Below, one piece after another: positions 54,888 to 64,000 of a DNA stretch of 64,000 nucleotides (position 1 is its first letter; each line of letters starts with the position of its first letter). The notes under the pieces were generated by a model. The model saw only the letters and a list, made by a program, of their open reading frames with translations. It made no database searches and was not told where the DNA came from. Source of the stretch: Pollenia angustigena (Eukaryota; Arthropoda; Insecta; Diptera; Polleniidae). The stretch is from contig OV884059.1 of the NCBI GenBank assembly GCA_930367215.1, positions 27,428,945 through 27,492,944 of the forward strand, read 5' to 3'. Position numbers and translations under genes: made by a program.

Positions 54888-55276
54888 GTGCTGGTTCACA
54901 CACGTCAAGTTTGACTCGTTAAGTATTGAATTTTTGGAGAGCAGGGAAAAGAACTGACAATCTCTTTTGCCTTCTATGTCTGAGTTCATACGGTCTTATT
55001 GACAAGATTCTTCTTTTTTCATCTTTGAACATGAATTGGCCTTCAAATGATTCATGTCATGTTGACGACATGTGCTTTTTTCTTTTGAAAATTAAACAAC
55101 GAATGAAAAAGCAAAACGTAAAGACAGTACATGCATCTGTGTACTCGTTTCTTTTCCCCTCGTCCATCTCGCCTATAAAGTAGCAATCTTGTCAATAAGA
55201 CATGAGCCGTATGAACACAGACTTTCCTAAAAGCTCAAGACATGACGAGTCAAACTTGACGTGTGTGAACCTGCAC
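54888..55276. mobile_element. Harbinger-like MITE with a second MITE nested inside
   Basis: Outer ends GTGCTGGTTCACACACGTCA and complement GTGCAGGTTCACACACGTCA, continuing AGTTTGACTCGT, flanked by TTA at 54885-54887 and 55277-55279, the three-base TWA duplication known for PIF/Harbinger. Inside, 54978-55222 is a separate element with ends GTCTGAGTTCATACGG and GTCTGTGTTCATACGGCTCA (complement) plus TCTTATTGACAAGATT on both. The same inner element occurs alone at 61085-61349. Confidence 0.8.
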
Positions 55277-55509
55277 TTATAACTTATTCCAAATAAAATC
55301 ATTGCCTATTTTAGGGGGATAATAAAGAAAAAAAGAGTAAAAAACATGTTATTTTTTAAACGATATGTTCTCTTGGTATTCTTAAAAAATTTTAAGGTCT
55401 CTTTTATTAGATTAAGCAGGTGTTGAAAAATATTGATACGAAATTCGAAAATCAGTTTAGTAGTTTATTAATTTTAAACGGGAAAAAAATCAAGCAGCTT
55501 AATTTAAGC
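55277..55509. other. Non-coding spacer, nothing recognised
   Basis: AT-rich sequence between the nested MITE and the tail of the RNase H-bearing LINE. Confidence 0.4.
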
Positions 55510-56700
55510 ATTAAGTTAGGTTAGGTTCCACTGGTAGCCGAAATTAAGCACAGCTCAAGTGGGCCAAGTAATTAGCTCTCCCTGTGTTACCATGTTACAC
55601 CGTCTCCTAATGTTCCTACGTTACCTAGCTGTTGACATTCCCACAAAGCCATCCGGTTGATTTCTGTTCAAATCAATGTCAGAGAGACAGGTTTTTTCCC
55701 AGAGGATTCTTTGACCAAACTGCTTGAATTTTAGGTCTCCGAATGCCGGGTAGTGACAGAGAAGATGTTCCGTTTACTCCTCCTCCTCATAATCGCAACT
55801 TCAACAAAGGTCATTGTAAAGGAGCCCCAACTTTTGCGCTTGGTTTTCCAATGGTCCAGTGGCCAGTTATAACCACAATTAGGTTACTGAGGTGAAGGCT
55901 TGACAGTCTTAATGAGCGCCGTGCCTCTTTTCATCTATAATGGGCCAAGTTTCCTGATTTTGCCACATGTAGTTTCATCAAACCACCTCTGACTGGCATT
56001 GAGATGGGATTTGTGTGCAATAAAATGCTAAATCCTTGGGAGAGAAACAAATATATTATATGTCGAACCGCTACGATTCAAAGTGGTTCCTGCATATGCC
56101 AACGAGTATACCACCAACATTTGTTGTATGCCCCTGTGTCCAGAGACCCAATTAAGGGAAACCACTGAATGTCTCGTTATCTCCTCCAGAGATATCTGGC
56201 ATTGTCGGACATTTTTTGGTGTGATAAGCACTCGCCAGGGATCTTATGGGGGCTTTACTATCAGTAGTAATGTGAATATCCCTGCCACATATCCACCATA
56301 CCGAATGAGCCCTGCAGCTGTGTAGATGGCCATTATATCGGGTGAATTACACTGCTGTGATCCGGCAGCATAAGACAATGCTCCAGTTTAACTGCTCGGA
56401 GTAAATGCCTGAACCGACACTTTGCAGTGTTTTGGACCCGTCGGTGAATATTCGTATCGCATACGCGGCAATTTGTAGGGCATCAGAATGAGCCATACTA
56501 TCCAAGATGCTAATGGTGAAGCCAGGGTCAAAGATTGGCTCAGGTGTGATATAATCTACGTCTGGTTGCCAATTTATACCCCTTTTAGAAAGCCGAAGCT
56601 TTCTTTGCAAAGTCTTAGGTTTAAAGAAGGGAGGGAAAAATAGAGGTAGTTCACACTTATCTGTAATCGCAAATTCGGTTTTGTTTTTCATTCGTAATTT
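55510..56700 (-). pseudogene. RNase H-bearing LINE (I/LOA-type), 3' end
   Basis: On the minus strand from about 56690: LRLSKRGINWQPDVDYITPE, then an RNase H start with IRIFTDGSKTLQSVGSGIYS, then SLEEITRHSVVSLNWVSGHRG, then remnants matching LCHYPAFGDLKF and FGQRILWEKTCLSDIDLNRN. The DGSK aspartate and the WVxGHRG histidine region are recognisable, but the GNExAD motif is broken, and stops and frameshifts separate the parts. RNase H after the reverse transcriptase places it in I/LOA-type groups. Its 3' end is near 55515 beside TTAGGTTAGGTT. Confidence 0.78.
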
Positions 56701-57780
56701 ATACCTGAAGTTGGCTGAAACTTAATGTTATATAAATGTCAAAAAAAAGATAGTTCAAACAAAAGAAAGCACAAATTTGTCAAATTAAACCTTGTGTGTC
56801 TAAACACGAAAAAAAGTATAAAAGAGAATTCAACAAACTTTGTCAAAGTAAATGTCTAAAACGGGAATTATATCATACAGGACTCTTGCGTATCCGATGC
56901 TATAATCCCTCCATGCTCTATTGGCCCATAGTCTTACCGCTGCGTTTGCAGCCAACTTTTTCGCATAAATTAATTACTGGTTCAAGATACCTTAGAAGTG
57001 GTAGTCCTAATGTCCTCCGTTATTGCCACCAATCTTATTATACGCACAAACTTCGCTTGGTGGTTCCTCCCCTTGAGAGCCGACTTCCAAACAGCTTAGA
57101 TATGTGGCGAAAAAGAAAAAGTGCTTAAGTTTGCTTAAGCTAAATTTGAGTTAATGGCACCTTTGAGATCTTATCGTTGAAAAGTACACATTGGTAAAGT
57201 TTTAATTATTTTATACGATTTTTTAGAAAGTTCTAGGCAAAACAACCTTGATAATCTCTTTTCAATTACATTTGGAATAAAATATTTTGTTTATTTCCGA
57301 TCTGTGACATTAGGAATAAGATCTTTAAAAAACAATTACCGCAGAGAATTGATCATTATAGTAGATTAGGAGTAAATTTTCAAAATTCGACCTTAAAGCT
57401 TAAATATGCTCTCCTACAAAACTAAAAAATAGACTTAAGCACCTTTAACTTAATGTCACAGAAATCTCGATCGAAATTTAAAATTTTATTGTAATTTTGA
57501 TCAATATCCACAGAAGATATTTGCCCCAAGGTAATATAAAGTAAGACTATTAACTTCAGCTTTAAACTCCGCACAATTATCTTCTCTGGCTAAATATTTG
57601 AAAAATTGAAGGACGGCAACCCCGTTTGTCACCATAAACACCCAATAAAGGCAATGGTTTAAAACCAATTTAAATAGGATTTCATAGAAATTAAGGAATT
57701 TTATGGGAATTTTGCGAAAAACAGGACTTGTCCCAAATGAAAATAAAGAAATCTCTATCATTTTAGAAAATAGACTGGGT
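56701..57780 (+). other. Non-coding or unknown; 110-codon open frame at 56796-57128
   Basis: The frame gives KREFNKLCQSKCLKRELYHT, SRYLRSGSPNVLRYCHQSYY and HKLRLVVPPLESRLPNSLDM, richer in GC than its surroundings. I do not recognise it; it may be a transposon fragment adjoining the LINE. 57129-57780 shows nothing recognisable. Confidence 0.25.
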
Positions 57781-57899
57781 TCACACTATGAAAGTGTTCT
57801 TTCAGAAAGGATTTTATTTTGAAAATGTTCGTAATATTTCAAAATTTCCCATTAAAAAATCACTTTAAAAAATTCTAAAACTAAAATAAATTCTTATAA

Positions 57900-58860
57900 A
57901 AAAATATTAAAATTAATATTGCACGAAATTTCCCTTAGAGGGAAATTTTTTCTAATCGAGAAAGCTTAAAATATTTTTACAAGAATTTGCTTAATGATTG
58001 TTATATTTAACAAGTTTCATATAAATTTTTTAAAAAATGCTAAAGCATAAAATTTCCCCAAAAAGGGAATTTTTATAAAATCGTGAAAAAGTTTAAAAAT
58101 TCTGCAAAATCTGTTTAAATGATTGTTAAATACTTAAATATTGATATTATTTTCCAAAACAAGGTTTAAAACTAAAATTTCTCTTTAAGAGAAATTTATT
58201 CATATTAGGGAAATTTTCAGTTTTTTCCCATGTTTTAGTTTAACAACAGTTGTGAATTACAAATTTTATACATTTTCTAAAAATTTAATAGAATATTATG
58301 TATGTAAGCCAGAGACTTAAATTTCCTTAATTTCCTTTGAAAAGTTAAAAATTAATACTTTTATTGTAAAATGAAAAGTTTCCTTTAAATAAAAAATTTT
58401 TAGGGAAAATTTATGAAGAAAAAAAATGTTTGACAAATATTTAACAAGAATTTGCTTAATGATTGTTAAATCTAACAAGTTTCATATAATTTTTGTAAAA
58501 TATGCTTAAGAAATAACTTTCCTAAAAGGGAAATTTTTATGAAATCACGAAAAAGTTAAAAAATTCTGCAAAATCTGGTTAAATGATTGTTAAATACTAA
58601 AATATTAATGTAATTATATTTAACATTTTTCATTTTTCGAATTCATTCTGAAAAATTGAAGGAATGGAACTATTACAAAAAAGCTTTATTAAATACATAA
58701 CTGAAATTGAGCTCATAGAATAAATTCGAAAAATGAAAAATGTTGTAGATAATATAAAGTTACCTTCGGAAGGAAAAAATTCCCAGTTTCTATTTATTAA
58801 TATAATTTTCAAAAAAAGACTTAAAACTTAAATTTCCCTTAAAGGGAAATTTGTTAATTT
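57900..58860. repeat. About 465-bp tandem repeat, two-plus units
   Basis: 'caagaatttgcttaatgatt' at 57980 recurs at 58443, and 'aaattctgcaaaatctg' at 58095 recurs at 58560. Units also share 'gggaaattt' palindromic words (AAATTTCCC/GGGAAATTT). The second unit is lengthened by the MITE at 58622. Confidence 0.8.
58622..58744. mobile_element. 123-bp MITE in the tandem repeat
   Basis: AACATTTTTCATTTTTCGAA is perfect on both ends as an inverted repeat, extending to TTnATTCT. A diverged copy in the opposite orientation lies at about 63004-63115. It splits a unit of the 465-bp repeat. Confidence 0.8.
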
Positions 58861-59468
58861 TAGGGAAATTTACAGTTTTTTTCAGATGAGAATTAAAAAT
58901 GTTATATCTTTTCTAAAAATTTAGTAAAAAAAATAAAATTTCCTTTAGGGGGGAATTTTTTCAGAATAAGGAAATTTTGAAATTTTTTTTAAATCAAATT
59001 AAATAAATAAAAAGCATTTAAAATTTTGAAAAAATCTCAAAATATAAGCGGGAGACTAAAATTTCCTTGAAAGAAAGTTGTTTTTTAATTCGAAAATGTT
59101 TAAAATTTAAGAAAAAAATTGGAATAAGGAGTTTTTTGGTAGATAAGAGTAAGACATAATCTGTGTTCTTTAATCATCTACAACAAATCCCCGGCTTAAA
59201 AAGACTTTAGTTTCAGGTATATTTCTCAAGCATTTGAAATTTTCAAATAGTGAATGTAAAATTTTTGAAATTATGCAAAAAACATTTAAGAAATATTTAT
59301 GAAACTGAGGACTTTTGAAACCGGGAACTTTTTTAAAGCTTTTTTAGAATAAGGGCTTGAAAATGTTAATTATTTACCGAAAACTTTTATAAATTTATCT
59401 CTTTTTACAAATAATTGTTCTAGTAGCGAGAATTTTTTTTAATTTTTTTTATTTCTTAAGGGTACTTT
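58861..59468. other. Non-coding, further degenerate AAATTTCC words
   Basis: It continues the composition of the 465-bp repeat without clear periodicity; no ORF or inverted repeat recognised. Confidence 0.4.
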
Positions 59469-59610
59469 ACACTATCACACAAGTCTTAAGTATTTTAAGA
59501 AAAATTTACCCTTGTCGTGATAAATTGTTATTGTTTTTTGAAAATGTTCAAACAAGAATTAGATCAGGAAAGAATTTTCGTTAAAATACTTAAGACTTGT
59601 GTGATAGTGT
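59469..59610. mobile_element. 142-bp hairpin MITE, ACACTATCACACAAG ends
   Basis: ACACTATCACACAAGTCTTA, then AGTATTTTAA, is repeated exactly as its complement at the other end, a 30-bp perfect inverted repeat. The 82-base loop has no ORF of note. A similar end is at 12095-12130. Confidence 0.8.
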
Positions 59611-61084
59611 TAAACGGTCTTTACCAGTTTCAAAATAGGGAAACACTTTGCTCAACATATTTTTACTTAATTTGTTTTGGTTTTTGCTTCTTTGTAAAAA
59701 ACGCTGTGTTGCTGCCTAAGTAAACCTGGGCCAATTCCAAACAATACAAGGTAATTATTTATTTACTTTTTCATTTTTTTTTTTAGAAATATTGGTATTT
59801 ACAAAGAAAATATATAAAAAAAAATATTTAAAACCCATAAATGATAAAAAAAATATATTTAAAAAAAAACCAAAGCCACCGCACCTGCTTCATATTTACT
59901 CTTTACAAAAACCAAGAAATTATTATTAAAAAAAAGCTCTATATACACTTGTTCTCCCTATAAACACTTTTTTAGCTTTAAGCTTTCTTAAAACCTATTT
60001 AAAAAAATAAAGAAAAAAGCTTATTAGTATCGAGAAAGAACTTTTTAGAAATATATAGAAAAAAAATATAAAAAATCTAAATATAAATAAATGTTTCAGG
60101 GTGTTTTTTTTAATTGTATGCTTATTTTTTACATTTTATTTTTAATAACACAGCTTTTAAAAAAAATAAAATTTCAAAACTCATTTATCACCAAACCAGA
60201 AAAGAAAAGTAGATGTTTGTAACCTAAATTTAAATGAATTAATTTACAAAAATATAATTAAAAAAAAAATATTAATTTTAAGTATTAAAAAAATACTGAT
60301 GTTTTACCCTGGGGTAAAGACATCTAAAATGTATATACAATTTTACACTGTAAAAAATAATTCAACTCACCTTTGACATTTTCTTTATATATATACAACA
60401 ACATACAACAACAATAACATTATTATTACATATATAAAACTATATATTTGAGGACAACAACAACAACAAAATTTTATGGAAAAATTTAAACGTTCCAAAA
60501 TTTTCTTTTCGCTTTTTTTCTTAAACAAAAACAGTTTTGGATTTTTTAATAATCGTTCTTTTTTTACTTTTTTTACCGTTTCTTAAAATTTTCCTCATTT
60601 TTATACGTGCGCACAATAATTAATTTCGTAATAATAAAAATTTTAAATAATTATATAAATAAATATTGAAAAATACCAACAAATTATTAAGAATTCATTT
60701 AATCGTCATATACTTTTATATTAAAAAAAAACCAACAAAAAATCAATGAAAAACTTAAATGTAACAGCTTGCATTAAAAACTCAATAAAATGACAAAAAA
60801 AATCTGCTATAATTATGGCTATTCAATTGTTTTAATTTTGAATTTTTTGAAAGAGAACCAGCTTGCAAACAAATCTCCATTGAAAGCACAAAACAAAGTT
60901 GCTATTGTTAGTAGGTTTTTTAATATTGAAAAATAACACTAGAGCTCAAACAGGATCGAAAAATGCAAAAAAAAAAAAAAGGACTGCTTGGAAATGCATT
61001 ACAAAGCTACATCTGATGCGCATTGCGTTCGTAAAAGCATTATCTGGCATCACTGGAAATGTCAGATATTGGGAAATTCATAAT
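59611..61084. other. A-rich non-coding sequence
   Basis: 59750-60800 is A/T-rich with (AAC)n near 60395-60470 and many AATAAA-type words. No gene or element recognised; compare the stretches at 48193 and 53041. Confidence 0.4.
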
Positions 61085-61349
61085 AGTCTGAGTTCATACG
61101 GCTCATGTCTTATTGACAAGATTCTTCCTTTTTCTTTTGTGAACATGAATTTGCGTTCAAATGATTCATGTCTTGTTGACCACATGCGCTTTTTTGAAAT
61201 TGAAAACAATAACAAAATTAAACAACGAATGAAAAAGCAAAATGTAAAGACAGTACATCCATCTGTGTACTCGTTTCTTTTCCCCTCGTCCCTCTCACCT
61301 ATAAAGTAGCAATCATGTCAATAAGACAAGAGACGTGTGAACACAGACT
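61085..61349. mobile_element. Solo copy of the MITE nested at 54978
   Basis: Left AGTCTGAGTTCATACGGCTC, right complement AGTCTGTGTTCACACGTCTC, with TGTCTTATTGACAAGAT / TTGTCTTATTGACATGAT inside. The interior (gaatgaaaaagcaaaatgta, gtactcgtttcttttcccct) matches 54978-55222 closely. A 136-codon frame across it is not a gene. Confidence 0.8.
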
Positions 61350-61629
61350 TATGTTTGCTCAAGAACAAAACGTTGGCAGAATTACCCTCCAGATAACGAG
61401 ACTAGTCCATACATGCATTTAAAGAGTAGTCCATGAAGGAGTAGGAGTACTCCAAATATATGGGTAAAAGGTGGTCCATTTAACATTACGATGTCCTAGG
61501 AGGGGACCATATAACCCACCGAAGTAATTGCTAAACTACTCCAGGGAGTACAAAAGTGGGTTAGTTTTAAAAGTACTCCATGTTACTACTGTATGGAGTA
61601 CACTTAAGGGGTATTTTTTATTTTTTTTT
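61350..61629. repeat. Unclassified repeat with GTCCAT/GGAGTAC words
   Basis: 'gagtagtccatgaaggagta', 'gtggtccatttaac' and 'ctactccagggagtac' recur; similar 'agtccatttaag', 'ggaccaagtagtcc' words reappear at 62100-62170, so the LINE piece at 61630 may have split one element. Confidence 0.45.
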
Positions 61630-61830
61630 TTATTGTTAGGACCAGCACTCAGGGGATGACCCCTACTAATGCATTGTATTGTGTTGGAACTAGGAAAATA
61701 GGTTGTGGGAAGGGGGATAGAGGGAGTAGTGTTTGTGAACATTCGATTTGAACTTAATCATGTTGTAAGTGAGAGGGAAGACTTCTGCAGGAAGGTTATT
61801 CCACATACGAACTGTGCGGGAAAAAAACGA
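61630..61830 (-). pseudogene. LINE 3' end, same family as 3957-4350
   Basis: On the plus strand it repeats the text of 3910-4080 closely: ctactaatgcattgtattgt, gaactaggaaaataggttgt and gagggagtagtgtttgtgaa, then gggaagacttctgcaggaa. It holds only the last codons of ORF2 (VRMWNNLPAEVFPL-like on the minus strand) and the 3' UTR. Confidence 0.75.
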
Positions 61831-63003
61831 ATTCGAAACGAACGAAGTTTAAGCATTTTTCTTTTTCATTTTTTACTAATCGCCTTTTATGGTGTGTACT
61901 GTAGTCTATTATTGCTATTTTTTAATATATTTACTTGGTATTTTTAATTTGTTTACCTTTTTTCCACAAATTTCACAAACTTTCACTTTTAAATAAACAA
62001 TTAATAATTGACACTATCAGGGCTACAAATGTGTAATACTGTAAACAATAGAAAAGTATACATCATGCAGTTGTTAACAGCACTGCATGTTAATTTCTTA
62101 TAACATGGTCCATACTACAGTACATTGGACCATGTTGTAAGTAGTCCATTTAAGCCACAATGGACCAAGTAGTCCAATATTATCTGTAGGGTAGCGACGC
62201 ACAATTGTTTATGTTCTTCTATGTGGGGAAAACGTATGACAAGAAAACCCCTAGAAAAAGCCACGAAAACTATCAAGATGGCGTTTATTTATATGGCAAT
62301 ACTGCAGTGATGTTAGACATCGCTGTGTAAACAATTAATTTAACAAGAACAAACCATCGACAAAAGCAGTCTTCACTATCCAAATTCTTGTGTTCACAAG
62401 AAATTGTTTGTTGTTTCAACAAATCAATAACTAGTCAAGATGGCATTGTAACAAAAGCAGGTGCTGTGAAAACAAATCGCAAAGCTGAGTGATGCACATT
62501 TATTCACACATCTAAGCAAACTCGCCCCAAACAGGCATCGGCATCAGCTGATTTTCAAATAGGCCCAAACTTAAACTAACCTCACAATACGAAACAGTGA
62601 TGGCAAAATTGTTACAATTGTAATATTAAAACTTAAAAAGTGCAATGGTGCACCAATGGCTAATTTAGTACAATTTAGGAATTATTCATAGTTTTAGTAA
62701 TTTCATATGAAAATTCATATTTGAGAAGTTTTAAGAACAAAATTCTACAATTAATCAAAATAGTTTAGTAAATTTTGTCCAGAAAATGTAATCAAAAAAT
62801 CAAAAAATGTAAAAAGTGTAACCAACACTTTGATAGAGATCTTGCTGACATTGAAATATTAAAATGTCAACAGCTGAAAAATTATACGTACGTCAACAGC
62901 AAGCACACGTGTTGCGATGGCGATTTAAGGTTATGTATTAAAAAAAAATTTTAACAAATAGAAACTGGGAATTATTTCTTTTCATAGGTTACTTTTTATA
63001 TTC
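61831..63003. other. Non-coding, hairpin at 62103-62139
   Basis: AACATGGTCCA ... TGGACCATGTT form an 11-bp perfect stem around a 13-base loop, in the GTCC-word repeat. Otherwise unremarkable AT-rich sequence. Confidence 0.4.
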
Positions 63004-63115
63004 AACATTTTTTTTATTTTTCGAATTTATTCTATGGGCTAAATTTCAGTTATGTATTTTATAAAACTTTTTTTGTAATATTCCTATTCCTTAAATTTTT
63101 AGGAATGACTTTATA
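63004..63115. mobile_element. Diverged copy of the 58622 MITE
   Basis: ttttatttttcgaatttatt, ctatgggctaaatttcagtt and atgtattttataaaac match the complement of 58622-58744 in order with about one change in ten. Confidence 0.65.
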
Positions 63116-63312
63116 CACTACCAGACTATTATCTTGAATAAAAAAATGTTGAATATTAAAAAAATTGTGTTTTGGTTTAATTGTTTTTTTTTTACTTTCG
63201 TGATTTTGTGAGTTAAAATATTTGGAAAATGGAGGCTTTTAACAAACACAAGTTGTGCTTAGAAGTTTTGCCGTTGTTTTATAGCACCAGGTAATTCAGA
63301 GTAAGATAAAAA

Positions 63313-63685
63313 TGGCAGATGGTGAATGGCTCACTCCAAGGCAATAAGTGCACTTGATTATGAGAAACAACAAGAATATATTCGCCAAAGGCAAGATGAG
63401 TAACAAGAGGAAAATAGTTACGGCGAGCTATTAGTGTCTGAAGGAGTTGAAGGAAGGTACCGGCGCTGACGTATCTCCAAATTACTCCTACGAGAAAAAA
63501 TCCAGTTTTCAGAATACAATATAGATGATGAAACTGAAGACAGTGATGGATTTTCTGATATGCCGTATCAAAGTGGAGACAAGTTTACGCAAAGATGAAA
63601 TAATTTGGTCTGCTGCACCACCACAAACGGTCAGATTCCGTTCCCACAACATACTAAAGTCTGCAAACCACAATAAGGGAAAAAC
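63313..63685 (+). pseudogene. piggyBac-like transposase N-terminal relic
   Basis: Plus-strand frames give MADGEWLTPRQ*, an acidic segment DYEKQQEYIRQRQDE, FSEYNIDDETEDSDGFSDMP and, after a frameshift, KDEIIWSAAPPQTVRFRSHN then ILKSANHNKG. The acidic N-terminus followed by W-S-x2-PP-x4-R-x-HNI is typical of piggyBac-like transposases just before the catalytic core. Three stops or shifts are visible and the core is absent, so it is dead. Moderate confidence, from motif recognition only. Confidence 0.5.
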
Positions 63686-63689
63686 ATGC

Positions 63690-63965
63690 TAAAATCAAGA
63701 TTTTACGTTCAAAATCAAGTCATTTCAATCTTAATAGTCTTTTAAATGCGAAAACTCTTAATTCAAGAACAAAATGTTGGTTTTTTAAGATCGCATTTAA
63801 GATTGTAATCTTGAATAAATTCTCATTTTAAGATCGAATTCAAGATTGTGTTCTTATTAGAAATCTTAAATCAAGAATAGATTCTTAATGAAATTCTTCT
63901 TTTAAGATCGATTTTAAGAATGTATTCTTGAAAATAGTCTTATTGGTTTTTATCCGAATTCAAAT
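63690..63965. repeat. Short degenerate tandem repeat, TTAAGATCGAATTTAAGA
   Basis: 'ttaagatcgcatttaagatt', 'ttaagatcgaattcaagatt' and 'ttaagatcgattttaagaat' recur 60-80 bases apart with 'attcttgaa' words between. It runs nearly to the window edge. Confidence 0.7.
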
Positions 63966-64000
63966 GTTGAAATAAAACACAGGTTTTATTTATTTAAATA

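Noticed and set aside
60899..61309. 136-codon open frame
   Set aside because: It overlaps the MITE at 61085-61349, and the same text at 54926-55183 gives a similar frame; it is transposon filler, not a conserved gene.

Overview
This is AT-rich genomic DNA from a higher (brachyceran) fly. It holds the 3' two-thirds of one recognisable host gene, the amyloid precursor protein homologue Appl, on the + strand. Nine coding exons run from 33503 to 48192 and match Drosophila APPL, as I remember it, closely in exon content and near-identically in protein. Introns far larger than in Drosophila, and the dense mix of non-LTR, mariner/IS630-type, pogo-like, hAT-like and piggyBac-like relics, suggest a calyptrate fly (blow fly or house fly type). 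That placement is inference.

Layout. Positions 1-33502 lie upstream of the first visible Appl exon. I find no other host exon there, so this is probably one giant Appl intron of at least 33.5 kb; the exons for the signal peptide and the first half of the growth-factor-like domain lie off the left edge. The intron holds decayed transposase and LINE fragments, foldback MITEs with TA target duplications, a 12-bp minisatellite (TATAGTGTAGAC), a 4.5-kb satellite of about 345-bp monomers with a trimeric higher-order repeat (15.7-20.2 kb), a 90-bp tandem array, and several arrays built on GTACC or AGTACT cores.

From 33503 to 48192 the exons encode, in order, the second half of the growth-factor-like domain, the copper-binding-like domain, an acidic linker, the E2 helical domain, a basic/acidic stalk, the transmembrane helix, and a cytoplasmic tail ending in the GYENPTYKYFE sorting motif. 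Introns between them carry a pogo-like MITE, an hAT-like relic, an inverted pair of satellite-bearing repeats bracketing the first four visible exons, and a dimeric 129-bp tandem array. The acidic-linker/E2 junction has twin in-frame donors and twin possible in-frame acceptors.

From 48193 to the right edge there is an A-rich 3' UTR, then alternating A-rich stretches and transposon debris: two small MITEs, a jockey-like LINE, an RNase H-bearing LINE, a Harbinger-like MITE with another MITE nested in it, and a piggyBac-like relic at the end. No tRNA, rRNA or second host protein gene was recognised. There is no operon logic here: the only cellular function is the neuronal membrane protein Appl, and the rest is intronic or flanking repeat DNA whose possible effects are on splicing, circular RNA formation and RNA processing.
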